From Chitinispirillaceae bacterium (GTDB taxonomy: Bacteria; Fibrobacterota; Chitinivibrionia; Chitinivibrionales; Chitinispirillaceae), in contig JAFGHA010000306.1 of the NCBI GenBank assembly GCA_016930275.1, positions 1-41,022 on the forward strand: a stretch of DNA of 41,022 bases, given 5' to 3'. Of the stretch, positions 1 through 8,480 are shown piece by piece. The first letter of the stretch is position 1. Each line of letters starts with the position of its first letter. The position numbers and the translations under genes were made by a program. The notes beneath the pieces are model-generated. The model was given only the letters and a program-made list of their open reading frames with translations. It ran no database searches and had not been told where the DNA came from.

Positions 1-302
1 GCATGTCGAGGATATCGGTTGGCCTCGTTAATCATCCGATACAATTATAATTGCCGAAGATTATTCTTTCGCAATGGCTGCCTAAAGCGGCCGAACTGTT
101 CAGGGAACGCACTTTTTTCTGAACAGTCTGCTAAGGTGCTGGTCTGAAGAGGGGCGACGATCTTCAGATGAGATATTCGCCGCTGGTTCTACTGTAAGCG
201 TGTTCTTTCGCGTATGGCGGAATAAGATCAAATAAAGAACTAAGCATGTAGTGGTTCATGGTAAGGGCTTTTCGGACAGGGGTTCAACTCCCCTCACCTC
301 CA
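1..302 (+). ncRNA. ssrA: tmRNA (transfer-messenger RNA), 3' portion; 5' end lies outside the window
   Basis: The 3' tRNA-like domain is unmistakable: an ACTAAGCATGTAGT block near 239-252, then TTCGGAC, a T-arm with stem AGGGG (278-282), loop TTCAACT (283-289) and stem CCCCT (290-294), and an acceptor strand CACCTCC followed by A302. The CCA end is not encoded. The tag reading frame ends with the codons for AEDYSFAMAA and a TAA at 83-85; an in-frame TAA at 29-31 limits the tag to at most 17 residues. The AMAA end resembles the usual ALAA proteolysis signal. Between tag and tRNA part there are pairable segments (for example CTGTTCAG/CTGAACAG, about 99-127) fitting the pseudoknot region. It rescues stalled ribosomes with SmpB. 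The exact resume codon is not certain. Confidence 0.95.
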
Positions 303-315
303 ATTGTTCATACTA

Positions 316-357
316 ACCCTCCAGGGTCACCATTTTGACGACACTGGAGGGTTTTTG
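316..357 (+). terminator. Rho-independent terminator of ssrA
   Basis: ACCCTCCAG (316-324) pairs with CTGGAGGGT (344-352), a perfect 9-bp stem, followed by a run of T. It lies 13 bases after the tmRNA end and explains termination there. Confidence 0.9.
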
Positions 358-607
358 TATCTGCACCAACTTCTTGAATTCACCTGTAGTCATTTCACCA
401 CAATCATCTAACCGTTTGAAGTAAAACAGGTTATGTTTATTTATCCGCTTAAGTGGGGTCAAACAGCTCCAATTTTTCATGTTTTTCGCTGCTGATATTC
501 CGCTTTTTCAGCCGTTATCCGCCGATTGCATGTTTGGCACGTGATTTGATCTACTACTCAGACAACAGGACTGGGAAAAACAAATCACTCATCGGAGGGG
601 GTCAGGT
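358..607. other. Intergenic region, no gene seen
   Basis: There is no supported coding or RNA gene here. The stretch AAGTGGGGTCAAA near 450-463 resembles the TGGGGTCA-type ends of IS21-family elements, but no partner end or transposase is present, so this is only a possible relic. The last bases carry a strong ribosome binding site (GGAGGGGG, about 595-602) for the next gene. Confidence 0.4.
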
Positions 608-1048
608 ATGAAACGGTTAGCAGCACTCTTACTGGCAGGGGCAACCATCGTTGCAGCGCAAACGTCAACGTCGACGCAGACACAGGAGATGGAGAAAGTG
701 GCGGCGCAACTGCAGGAAAAGCTCGCAGTGGCGATCAATCAAGCCGGCGCGGATGCCGAACGTGCGCAGAAAGCTGCTGAGGATTTCCAGAAGCAGATGA
801 AAGGGAAATCAAGCGCGGATGCGGCCAAGTTGATGGAAGAGAAAAAAGCGGCAACTCAGGAACAGCTCCAGGCTGCGATCAAAAATCTCGAACAGGCATC
901 AAAACAGGTGGCGGCACAGGTGGATCAGGCCAAGGAACAGATTCAAAAGCGGCTTGAAGCAAAAAAGGAAGAACTCAAACAACTTCAGGATCGCATTCAG
1001 GCGAAAGAAGAGGCTGGTACTGCAGGGGGAACGAGCGGTAATAAGTAA
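608..1048 (+). CDS. Small exported coiled-coil protein, unknown function
   Basis: 146 residues. An N-terminal signal peptide (MKRLAALLLAGATIVAA, likely cut after about residue 17) is followed by a Gln/Lys/Glu/Ala-rich, almost entirely helical region to the end, with heptad-like spacing that suggests a long coiled coil. No cysteine lipobox is visible, so it is probably periplasmic or surface-associated rather than a lipoprotein. A strong GGAGGGGG site sits just before the ATG, and a hairpin terminator follows closely, so it is probably a monocistronic, well-expressed gene. Size and composition recall abundant periplasmic helical proteins such as OmpH/Skp or Lpp-like spacers, but no family motif is recognisable. 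Confidence 0.8.
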   Translation: MKRLAALLLAGATIVAAQTSTSTQTQEMEKVAAQLQEKLAVAINQAGADAERAQKAAEDFQKQMKGKSSADAAKLMEEKKAATQEQLQAAIKNLEQASKQVAAQVDQAKEQIQKRLEAKKEELKQLQDRIQAKEEAGTAGGTSGNK

Positions 1049-1060
1049 TACCGCGGTGCA

Positions 1061-1092
1061 CGGAGCCCTGACCAAGGGCTCCGTTATTTTTT
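1061..1092 (+). terminator. Rho-independent terminator after the coiled-coil gene
   Basis: CGGAGCCCT (1061-1069) and AGGGCTCCG (1075-1083) form a perfect 9-bp stem around a 5-base loop, followed by TTATTTTTT. Confidence 0.9.
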
Positions 1093-1175
1093 AAATCCAT
1101 GTATTCCAATTAATAGTCTTCAGAAAAGTTTAATGACCACAGGTTGTAACAGGTAGCAGGTGAAAGGACTGGAAA

Positions 1176-1895
1176 ATGCTTAAATCATATACTCTGCCAG
1201 TGACCATTGCTGTTTTTGTCGGCACCCTTTTTGCCGGGGAGATCAACGATGAACAGATGGGATATTCCATCTTTCTTCCTGATGGCTGGGAGAAAACCGC
1301 CGTCAGCACATCTCAACACCGTTTCGAAGATACATCGGGGGTGTATCAGTCGATGGTGGTTATCAACCGGTATGATTTCAGCAGTGAGACAGTGTATGAA
1401 GTTCCCGATGACTGGACGCGGGCGAATTTTATCGCGTATGTTTTTTCGATTGAAGCCGATCCGTTCAGTACTATTGCTTATTATGATTCCGTTACCGCAA
1501 TCCAGAACGAAACGCTCTGGGCGGCGGATGCATTTTCCCGGTTTTTCTCGACCGATACGATTCTGGGAGACTGGGCTGAATATATCCGTTTTACCGCTAC
1601 CGGCACGTTCGGCTATGAGATCTATGCGATAGGGCCTGCGGAAGATATGCTCGTAAATGTCGGAATGTATGTGGCGATCATCGAGGAAATCATCCTGCCG
1701 GAATCCGAAGTGTCAATTACTAGCCATCGCGATGTGGCGCCGCTTCCGGTACTACGACGTACTCTGCAAACAGGAACAATGGTCGATATACTCGGCAGAA
1801 CGGCAGCCGGTTCAACTGTCAATAGAGCGGGAAATATTCTGATTACCGGTCCGGTCGGAACCCTTCGGGCTCGAACACGGGTGGTGCTTCGTTAA
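1176..1895 (+). CDS. Exported protein of unknown function with a possible C-terminal sorting tail
   Basis: 239 residues. A signal peptide ends near residue 20 (VGTLFA before GEIND). The body, with IFLPDGWEK early on, recalls PsbP/DUF1795-like periplasmic proteins that begin with a 'P.gW' motif, but I cannot assign it. The last 40 residues contain VDILGR, then AGNILI, then RTRVVLR; this resembles the short beta-rich tail ('DxxGR...AGxYxxR') of proteins exported by type IX-like systems in the FCB group. An AAAGGA site precedes the ATG. The gene ends 7 bases from the convergent tatD gene, with no obvious terminator between them. Confidence 0.75.
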   Translation: MLKSYTLPVTIAVFVGTLFAGEINDEQMGYSIFLPDGWEKTAVSTSQHRFEDTSGVYQSMVVINRYDFSSETVYEVPDDWTRANFIAYVFSIEADPFSTIAYYDSVTAIQNETLWAADAFSRFFSTDTILGDWAEYIRFTATGTFGYEIYAIGPAEDMLVNVGMYVAIIEEIILPESEVSITSHRDVAPLPVLRRTLQTGTMVDILGRTAAGSTVNRAGNILITGPVGTLRARTRVVLR

Positions 1896-1902
1896 GTAAC
1901 CG

Positions 1903-2688
1903 TTAGTGGGGGGAGGGTTCTGCGGCCGGACGGTATTTCTGAAAAAGACGGGCGAAGTTCTCCTGAATCTGTCGCCCGATCTGCCCGGATGGTTTTCCAA
2001 GCAGGCGGGCGATCTCTTCTCCGACAAACCGGACCAGTGCGGGCCGGTTTTTTTTGCCCCGATGTGGAACGGGGGCAAGATAAGGAGAGTCGGTTTCGAT
2101 GAGAAGACGTTCGATCGGGATGTTCCTGATGAGATCGCGAAGTTCACTGCGCGGAAAAGTGACGATCCCGGAAAGAGAGACATAGTAACCGTTGTCAAGA
2201 ATTGCTCTGAGAGAACGGTGATCTCCGGTGAAGCAGTGAAACATCGCGAAGACAATACCGTTTGCTCTGCACAACCCGGCAGTTTCTTTTTCCGCACCAC
2301 GGGAATGAATGATGATCGGCAGCTGGCGGTCTCGCGCGGCTATGAGTTGCTGTTCAAAAACCGGCCGCTGGAGAGAAAGCGGCGGATACCGGGGGTTGGT
2401 CGCATCGATACCCGTTTCACCCACAGCTATAATTTTCGGATGATCGAGCAGTGAACAAAGATCATCAAACCAGGTGGCCGGCAGATCGGTGACATCGAAT
2501 GGGGAAATGCCGACCGCTCCCCACAGTTGAGAATAATTTTCACAATGATGAATTACCTGGCGGGCGTTGATGATATCCGTAGCGGTCGAGACGATTGCAT
2601 CGACGCCTGTGCCGGTCGCCTCATCAACAATAAGTGAAAGCTCGTTGTCAGAAGAATCAAAAAGATGCGCGTGACTGTCGATCCACAT
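1903..2688 (-). CDS. tatD: TatD family metal-dependent deoxyribonuclease
   Basis: 261 residues, the normal length for TatD/YcfH. Family motifs are all present: the N-terminal metal site SHAHLFD, VGETGID, IIIHSRGAEKET, FHCFTGD and the C-terminal IETDSPYLAP with its metal-binding Asp. The enzyme is a TIM-barrel hydrolase with 3'-5' DNase activity, linked in other bacteria to DNA repair and RNA quality control. It is the last gene of a minus-strand run Maf, RodZ-like, TatD, 15 bases after the stop of the RodZ-like gene. No strong ribosome binding site is visible, which fits translational coupling. Confidence 0.93.
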   Translation of the reverse strand: MWIDSHAHLFDSSDNELSLIVDEATGTGVDAIVSTATDIINARQVIHHCENYSQLWGAVGISPFDVTDLPATWFDDLCSLLDHPKIIAVGETGIDATNPRYPPLSLQRPVFEQQLIAARDRQLPIIIHSRGAEKETAGLCRANGIVFAMFHCFTGDHRSLRAILDNGYYVSLSGIVTFPRSELRDLIRNIPIERLLIETDSPYLAPVPHRGKKNRPALVRFVGEEIARLLGKPSGQIGRQIQENFARLFQKYRPAAEPSPH

Positions 2689-2703
2689 GGAGCGGCGGTG
2701 CCG

Positions 2704-3606
2704 TTATATACGATTCTTGAAAACTCTGTTCCATTTATTCAGTGTCCACTTCAACGGCAGACCGTTACGGTCGAGTTTAAAGGCGAGAACACCTTTTCCG
2801 CCCAGCTGAATGTCATTTCCATTGAGGGAAAATTTGACTAATGAGGCATTGCCGACATGAACATTGAAACTGTCACGGGCTGCGAATTCTCTGCTCTGAT
2901 TTTTAAAGACCACGTTTTTCCATGATTCACCGTCACTGAAAACCTGTATCCAGACGGAATCTTTCACCACGGAAAGTCGGAAGTGCATCATGTTGGTGGT
3001 ATCGACTGCAATGGCGGCTGATTTTTCAGTCTCGGGTTTCATGGTGTCGGACGCGAGTGGCGGAGTTACCGGAATGAGACTGTCTGCAAGGAGGGAATCG
3101 TTATCACTGGTGGATTCGAACTCGGGATCAGACGCGGAAATAATGGAGGTCTGCAGAGGAGGTGCATTGAGCCATCCCTGTTTTTTCGCCAGAAAACTGA
3201 AAAGTGCCAGCAGTAGTATAAGTATCAGTGCGATGATCAGCAGGGGATTTTTCGACTCCTCTTTCTGTTTCATACTGATATGAATACGCGAACCGCTTTC
3301 TTTTGGCGAAGGTTCGATGGTCAGACCCCGTTCCTTGTAAAACTGCCGAAGGACTTCTTCCGAGTCCAGAGAAAGGTATTTTGCCAGTGATTTGAGATAC
3401 ACCCGGACGTAGGGGTCGGCGGGGAGTGCGTTATAGTCGTTTGACTCGAGTGCCTTGATGTATTTCACATTGAGTTTGAGATCTTTGGCAATCGTTTCGA
3501 CGGTGATGCGACGGGTGATGCGTTCTTTACGAAGCGTATCACCGACCAGGTCTCTGGTATTTTCTCCAGAGATACCGTTCTGATCGTTTTCAATTTCTTG
3601 CGACAT
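2704..3606 (-). CDS. RodZ-like helix-turn-helix membrane protein
   Basis: 300 residues from the chosen start. Residues about 20-88 form the RodZ/HTH_25 domain (LRKERITRRITVETIAKDL ... YIKALESNDYNALP ... VRVYLKSLAKYL). A single membrane helix lies at about 121-140, followed by a Ser/Thr/Pro linker and a C-terminal DUF4115-like beta domain (VKDSVWIQVFSDGESW ... LGGKGVLAF). In rod-shaped bacteria RodZ anchors MreB to the membrane; the architecture fits that family, but the specific role is inferred. I chose ATG at 3606 because AAAGGA precedes it at suitable distance; an upstream ATG at 3630 lies deeper inside maf and has no better site. It overlaps maf by 17 bases. Confidence 0.85.
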   Translation of the reverse strand: MSQEIENDQNGISGENTRDLVGDTLRKERITRRITVETIAKDLKLNVKYIKALESNDYNALPADPYVRVYLKSLAKYLSLDSEEVLRQFYKERGLTIEPSPKESGSRIHISMKQKEESKNPLLIIALILILLLALFSFLAKKQGWLNAPPLQTSIISASDPEFESTSDNDSLLADSLIPVTPPLASDTMKPETEKSAAIAVDTTNMMHFRLSVVKDSVWIQVFSDGESWKNVVFKNQSREFAARDSFNVHVGNASLVKFSLNGNDIQLGGKGVLAFKLDRNGLPLKWTLNKWNRVFKNRI

Positions 3607-4213
3607 TATGGAGGTCCTTTCGAGCATCAAACGCTTTAAACAGGTCGACCGTACCGCTCACCGGCAGGCCGACAACATTATAAAAACATCCCTCTATCTT
3701 CTCCACCAACAGCATGGCATATCCCTGAATTCCGTAGGCGCCTGCCTTGTCAAACGGTTCATCCGTAGCCAGGTACCAGTTGATTTCAGCATCCGACAGC
3801 TCTCTGAAATAAACGGACGTGGTACTACTTGACGAACTGCTGAATGCCGCGTTGCGGCAGACCAGCGCAACCGCGGTTATCACCCGATGGCACTTACCGG
3901 ACAGCAGACGCAACATATTCTCCGCATCGTTCCGGTCGACGGGTTTTCCCAGAACCCGTCCTTCACATTCAACGATAGTATCCGCCGAGAGAACCAAGGC
4001 GTCCGGATTGTCGTGTGCGGCTGTCGCTCCTTTAGCCAGTGCCAGCCGACAGAGAGAGCTTTCAAGATCGGCCACAGCAATGAATGCGCTCTCGTCGATA
4101 GCCGCGCTACTCCCGATTTCAAAGGAGAAGCCCATTCTTTCCAGCAACTCTTTCCGACGTGGTGATCCCGAAGCGAGAATAATCCGTCGGTCAGGCTGTT
4201 GCCACGTAATCAT
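3590..4213 (-). CDS. maf: Maf family nucleotide pyrophosphatase
   Basis: 207 residues. The diagnostic N-terminal motif ASGSPRRKELLERMG is followed by LSADTIVECEGRVLGKP and a late YGIQGYAMLLVEKIEGCFYNVVGLP, all characteristic of Maf/YhdE/YceF. These enzymes hydrolyse non-canonical or methylated nucleoside triphosphates such as dTTP, UTP or m7GTP; the subgroup cannot be fixed here. It is the first gene of the minus-strand run leading to the RodZ-like and tatD genes. A promoter should lie in 4214-4413, shared with the divergent suhB-like gene, but I cannot point to clear boxes. Confidence 0.93.
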   Translation of the reverse strand: MITWQQPDRRIILASGSPRRKELLERMGFSFEIGSSAAIDESAFIAVADLESSLCRLALAKGATAAHDNPDALVLSADTIVECEGRVLGKPVDRNDAENMLRLLSGKCHRVITAVALVCRNAAFSSSSSSTTSVYFRELSDAEINWYLATDEPFDKAGAYGIQGYAMLLVEKIEGCFYNVVGLPVSGTVDLFKAFDARKDLHNVARN

Positions 4214-4413
4214 ATAAAATAGTTCGCCCTCATTCGTCCGGCAACCGGTAGTTCCGGAAGGAAAATTCAGCTAAACCTCTGTCGGGAAGAATAATACAAA
4301 ATATAACCCACGGAAGACGGGAAATGAAACATGGCAATGGTACATGAAGGTATCTTTGATTGATTTCCACTGAATGATGTTCAGACGAATTCTTCAAACC
4401 AACAGGAGGGAGA

Positions 4414-5226
4414 ATGATTCGGGAACTTGAAATTGCTGAAAACGGTGCAAAAAAGGCCGGACAGATTATCAAAATGCTCCTTGGAAAGGTACGGATTTCA
4501 GAAAAGGGACTCAATTACAATCTGGTTACCGAGGCTGATACCGCCGCTGAAAAATGCATTATCGATTACATCCGGACGGTTTATCCGGAAGACGGTATCC
4601 TTGGGGAGGAGACCGCTTCGAATACCAAAGTCGAAGATAACCGGGTATGGATTATTGATCCTCTCGACGGTACCACCAATTTCGCCCACAATATTCCTCA
4701 TTTTTCGGTTTCAATCGCCTTTGCCGAAAAAGGTATCGTCAGGTGCGGTGTTGTATTCAATCCGATGTACGATGAATGTTTCACCGCTGTGGCCGGGGGG
4801 GGGGCGTGGTGCAACGGAGAACCAATCCGTGTTTCGACGGTGAGCACCTGTTCGAGATCGGTAATCGGCACAGGAATTTACTATGAGCGAGGTCCTATTA
4901 TGCTCAGAACACTTGATTCCATCAGGAAATTACTCTCGGCGAATATTCAGGGGATACGCAGAACCGGCAGTGCGGCCCTTGATTTATGTTATGTCGCATG
5001 CGGCAGATTTGACGGCTATTTTGAATATCGACTCTCGGTCTGGGATTTCGCAGCCGGAGCACTGATTGTCAGAGAGGCCGGTGGTACCTGCACCGATACC
5101 GACGGTGGTGAACGGGGGTTGCATTCGAAGGGAGTTTTCTCGAACAATGGCCTTATTCATGAAGAGATGTTCGGGTTTGCCGGGTGGCCGGATGATGATT
5201 CCGCACCCGTCGGCCCGGAAGCTTGA
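4414..5226 (+). CDS. suhB: Inositol monophosphatase family protein (SuhB-like)
   Basis: 270 residues, normal for the family. Metal-binding motifs are present: GEETASN (family GEE), IIDPLDGTTNF (the DPxDGTxNF signature) and, near the C-terminus, WDFAAGALIVREAGG (WDxAAG). A strong AGGAGGGAGA ribosome site precedes the ATG. The family removes phosphate from inositol-1-phosphate or related sugars; SuhB also acts on ribosomal RNA antitermination in enterobacteria. Within the conserved glycine-rich loop (AGGGAWCNGE) the coding DNA has an uninterrupted run of ten G (4795-4804); the frame is intact as given, but this is a potential slippage site. Confidence 0.92.
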   Translation: MIRELEIAENGAKKAGQIIKMLLGKVRISEKGLNYNLVTEADTAAEKCIIDYIRTVYPEDGILGEETASNTKVEDNRVWIIDPLDGTTNFAHNIPHFSVSIAFAEKGIVRCGVVFNPMYDECFTAVAGGGAWCNGEPIRVSTVSTCSRSVIGTGIYYERGPIMLRTLDSIRKLLSANIQGIRRTGSAALDLCYVACGRFDGYFEYRLSVWDFAAGALIVREAGGTCTDTDGGERGLHSKGVFSNNGLIHEEMFGFAGWPDDDSAPVGPEA

Positions 5227-5317
5227 GTGTGATCGGATGCGCATGTTGAATCTTCAGGATGGAATTCAGATTAATGTATATTTATACCCTGTTCAGAATC
5301 GCGCGTTTTGGGCATGA

Positions 5318-5339
5318 GGGCGGGTTTCAAACCTGCCCG
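5318..5339. repeat. Intergenic palindrome, GGGCGGGTTT family (copy 1)
   Basis: GGGCGGGTTT and AAACCTGCCC face each other around a very short centre, with one mismatch. Related, more decayed copies lie at 7504-7545, 14399-14425 and 25809-25830. Confidence 0.75.
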
Positions 5340-5383
5340 TGAATGGTACCGATTGTTTAATTTTCAGCGATGTATGGAGTAGA

Positions 5384-6328
5384 ATGATTCAACGCAACGA
5401 TCCCTGCTGGTGCGGGAGTGGAAAAAAGTACAAGAAATGTCATCTGTTCGAGGATGAAAAACACCAATCGATGACGGAGCCGGTCGCTCAACCGGTACTG
5501 CGTCGGTCGCGGAAAGAAAGAAAGTATGTAAAATCCGCCAGGGAAATCAACGGGATGGAGCGGGCCGGTGCATTCAACGGTGAACTTCTCGATTACATAC
5601 GTCCGTTTGTCAAAGCCGGAATTTCGACCGGGGAGATAGACTCTCTGGTTCACGATTACACGGTTGAGCACGGCCATATTCCCGCGTGCCTGGGGTATCG
5701 CGGCTATCCGAAATCCGTCTGTACCTCAGTGAACAATATCGTCTGTCACGGCATTCCATCGTCCGGGGTGGTGCTCAAGGAGGGGGATATCGTCAATGTC
5801 GATCTCACGACCATTGTCGACGGATATTACGGTGACTCTTCGGAAACATTTTTCATTGGAACGGTTCCCGAAAACGTGCGGCATCTCGTCATGGTGACCG
5901 CGGAAGCGCTGATACGCGGTATCGATGCCGCGCGTGCCGGAGCACCGCTCTCGGCGATCGCCGATGCAATTGAACCCTTTGTCAACAATCAGGGGTGTTC
6001 GGTGGTGCATCAGTACACCGGGCACGGCATCGGCAGGAAGTTTCATGAACATTTTTCGGTGTACCACCACCACGACAGCGACGCCGACCGCATCACACTT
6101 CTGCCCGGTATGACCTTCACAATTGAACCGATGATCAACACCGGCGGCTGGGAAGTGATTACCGACCGGGATGACGGATGGACCGTCCGTACCGCCGACG
6201 GATCGCTCAGCGCGCAGTTTGAACATACGATTCTGATCACCGAAGGACCAGCGAAAGTACTTACCCTCACTCCATCGCAGAAAGCCGCAGGCGTCAGACT
6301 GTCGGTTGACGGCGTGAACTTCACCTGA
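5384..6328 (+). CDS. map: Type I methionine aminopeptidase with N-terminal SEC-C zinc motif
   Basis: 314 residues. The first 25 residues are a SEC-C motif (NDPCWCGSGKKYKKCH), a zinc-binding element also found at the end of SecA and on some MetAPs. The catalytic domain follows: VCHGIPSS, the metal ligands in VNVDLTTIVDGYYGDSS, the His in GHGIGRKFHE, the Glu in FTIEPMIN and the last Glu in FEHTILIT. It removes the initiator methionine from new proteins. I chose ATG 5384 because GGAG lies 4 bases upstream and the SEC-C motif begins right after it; an upstream ATG at 5339 would add 15 unlikely residues. A decayed palindrome precedes the gene; hflX follows after 11 bases. Confidence 0.94.
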   Translation: MIQRNDPCWCGSGKKYKKCHLFEDEKHQSMTEPVAQPVLRRSRKERKYVKSAREINGMERAGAFNGELLDYIRPFVKAGISTGEIDSLVHDYTVEHGHIPACLGYRGYPKSVCTSVNNIVCHGIPSSGVVLKEGDIVNVDLTTIVDGYYGDSSETFFIGTVPENVRHLVMVTAEALIRGIDAARAGAPLSAIADAIEPFVNNQGCSVVHQYTGHGIGRKFHEHFSVYHHHDSDADRITLLPGMTFTIEPMINTGGWEVITDRDDGWTVRTADGSLSAQFEHTILITEGPAKVLTLTPSQKAAGVRLSVDGVNFT

Positions 6329-6339
6329 CCGGCACCTTC

Positions 6340-7500
6340 ATGAATTCCACCATACCGTATCGGGAAAAAGTCGTTATCGCCGGACTGCTTACACCGGAGA
6401 TGGACCGGTCGCTGTTCGAAGAGGACATGCACGAAATGGAGCTGTTGTGTCAGACCGCGGGTGCGGAAGTGGCGATGGTGTTTAGGCAGCAGCGATCGCG
6501 TATCGCGACCGGAACGTATATCGGTATGGGAAAGATCCGTGAGATCCGTTCGGCGATGCGTACCTGCGGAGCCGATACTCTGGTGATTGATGCGCATCTC
6601 GCACCGGGACAGATAAAATCCATTGAGCAGACAGTCCAGGGGAAAGTGATTGACCGCGGTCAGCTCATTCTCGACATATTCGCGATGCACGCGAGGACCT
6701 CCGAAGCCCGGCTGCAGGTTGAACTGGCGCAGATGCGGATGCTTTATCCCCGGCTGACCCATGCATGGACACACTTTTCCCAGCAGGTGGGGGGAATCGG
6801 CACCCGGGGACCCGGTGAGAAACAGCTTGAAGTAGACCGTCGTCTTGTACAGAAACGTATCACTGATCTTAAACGTAAACTGTTGAAAATCGAGCGGGGA
6901 CGGGTCATTCAACGGGGCGGACGCGGAGCGCTGTTCCGGGCGGCACTGGTGGGATATACCAATGTCGGAAAATCGTCGTTGCTCAATATACTGTGCGGAA
7001 GTTCGGTGCTCGTCGAAGACAAACTCTTCGCCACGCTCGACACGTCGACACGCCGTTCCTATATTCCGGGTGCGGGAAACATCATTATTTCCGATACCGT
7101 CGGACTTCTGCGTAAACTGCCCCATCATCTTATCGCCTCGTTCCGCAGTACGCTTACCGAGGTGAGCGAAGCGCATCTGCTGCTGGTGGTCATGGACGCG
7201 TCGAGCAACTGGATTGAACAGCAGATGACGACGGTCGAGGAGGTGCTTGAAGACCTCTCGGCGGAAACCGTTCCACGGCTTATCGTTTTCAACAAGATTG
7301 ATCTGGTCGATGATCCGTTTGTCCGTAAGCGGCTGGCACTGCGGTGGCCCGAAGCTCTTTTCGTGAGCGCCTTTGACAAAAAATCCGTAGCGGCCCTCAA
7401 GACGGCGATTTCAGAATCAGTCCGGGAGTTTACCAATGCGCGAATAAAAGACGATCTGATACTGCATACAACAAAACAGTATCTGCGTGATGACGGTTAG
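6340..7500 (+). CDS. hflX: GTPase HflX
   Basis: 386 residues. The N-terminal HflX domain holds the typical GTYIGMGKIREI and the GPGEKQLEVDRR loop, followed by a coiled-coil region and the G domain with G1 GYTNVGKSSLLN, G3 DTVGLL and G4 NKID. HflX binds the 50S ribosomal subunit, splits stalled or heat-stressed ribosomes and aids their recovery. It lies 11 bases after map and is probably cotranscribed with it; the pairing of two translation-linked genes is sensible. The usual second half of the family's C-terminal domain is short, within normal variation. Confidence 0.95.
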   Translation: MNSTIPYREKVVIAGLLTPEMDRSLFEEDMHEMELLCQTAGAEVAMVFRQQRSRIATGTYIGMGKIREIRSAMRTCGADTLVIDAHLAPGQIKSIEQTVQGKVIDRGQLILDIFAMHARTSEARLQVELAQMRMLYPRLTHAWTHFSQQVGGIGTRGPGEKQLEVDRRLVQKRITDLKRKLLKIERGRVIQRGGRGALFRAALVGYTNVGKSSLLNILCGSSVLVEDKLFATLDTSTRRSYIPGAGNIIISDTVGLLRKLPHHLIASFRSTLTEVSEAHLLLVVMDASSNWIEQQMTTVEEVLEDLSAETVPRLIVFNKIDLVDDPFVRKRLALRWPEALFVSAFDKKSVAALKTAISESVREFTNARIKDDLILHTTKQYLRDDG

Positions 7501-7503
7501 GAT

Positions 7504-7545
7504 CGGGCGGGTTTGAACCGGATCGGGTCTGAAACCCGCGCCTGC
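7504..7545. repeat. Intergenic palindrome, GGGCGGGTTT family (copy 2, expanded centre)
   Basis: CGGGCGGGTTT at the left and AAACCCGCGCC at the right flank a centre of about 17 bases that itself repeats part of the left arm (CGGGT). It lies right after hflX and could act as its 3' end. Confidence 0.6.
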
Positions 7546-7586
7546 TGGTGTTTGACTCCGATATCATGATTTGAGGAATCATAGCC

Positions 7587-8480
7587 GTGAATGAAACATT
7601 TTTTCTCAGCCCTGAGCATCTTGCGCCCGTACGCCGGCTTCAACTGCGTGCACGGCTCATTGTTGAGGGAATGATCGCGGGACTGCACCGCAGTCCCTAT
7701 CATGGCTTCAGTGCCGAATTTTCGGAATACAGGCCCTACCAGACCGGTGAATCCACGCGGATGATTGACTGGAGAAAGTACGCTAAAACCGACCGGTCGT
7801 ATGTCCGCTTATATGAGGATGAAACCAACCTCATTGCGCACCTGCTGGTGGATAAAAGCGCGTCGATGGGATTCTCATCCGGAAAACAAATGACGAAATT
7901 CGATTATGCACGCACCCTTGCCGCATCGATTGCATGGATACTGATACGTCAGCGTGATGCCGTAGCGCTCGCCGTATTCGACGAAAATGTGGATACGTAC
8001 CTTCCGCCGCGATCAACCAATACGCAACTCAAGAATATTCTCACGACACTTGACGGTATCGAGCCTGGAGCCCGTACCTGCTGCGGGGCTTCGATCAACC
8101 GGCTGGCACACGGAATTAAACGGCGGGGGCTGACGGTGGTGCTCTCGGATCTGTATGACGACCCGGAAGGAATCGTGAAAGGGTTGCGCCACCTGCGATT
8201 CAAACGGCAGGATGTTCTTCTGCTCTGGGTACGCGACCCCCGGGAGCGAAACTTTACCGGGGACAGCACACTGCGACTTCAGGATCTCGAAACCGGCGAG
8301 ACTCTGCTGCTCGATGGCCGGACCGCGGCGGAGTATCTCCGCGACGGTGTGGCGAATCATCACAAGGTTATCGAACGGGCCTGTCGTGAACTGGGAGTCG
8401 ATTTTGCGGTGATCGAAACCGATGAACCGTTCGTTCATGCACTGATGCGTGTTCTGCAGACACGGCGGCGGTTGCGGTGA
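7587..8480 (+). CDS. DUF58 domain protein (VWA-like)
   Basis: 297 residues. The DUF58 signature lies at about residues 44-60 (FSEYRPYQTGESTRMIDWRKYAKTD). A VWA-like fold follows, with an intact DxSxS metal site in LLVDKSASMGF. The start is GTG at 7587, supported by GAGGA 9 bases upstream; the nearby ATG at 7591 is out of frame. DUF58 proteins are usually encoded with a MoxR AAA ATPase and BatA/BatB proteins and are thought to act as chaperone-like systems for envelope or metal-enzyme assembly. Here the BatA-like partner overlaps the 3' end by 4 bases, but no MoxR gene is nearby. Confidence 0.92.
   Translation: MNETFFLSPEHLAPVRRLQLRARLIVEGMIAGLHRSPYHGFSAEFSEYRPYQTGESTRMIDWRKYAKTDRSYVRLYEDETNLIAHLLVDKSASMGFSSGKQMTKFDYARTLAASIAWILIRQRDAVALAVFDENVDTYLPPRSTNTQLKNILTTLDGIEPGARTCCGASINRLAHGIKRRGLTVVLSDLYDDPEGIVKGLRHLRFKRQDVLLLWVRDPRERNFTGDSTLRLQDLETGETLLLDGRTAAEYLRDGVANHHKVIERACRELGVDFAVIETDEPFVHALMRVLQTRRRLR

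Noticed and set aside
450-463. IS21-like terminal sequence TGGGGTCA
   Set aside because: A single short match with no second end, target duplication or transposase nearby.
6043-7176. 377-codon open frame antisense to map and hflX
   Set aside because: Opposite strand of two clear genes with intact motifs; no motif of its own.
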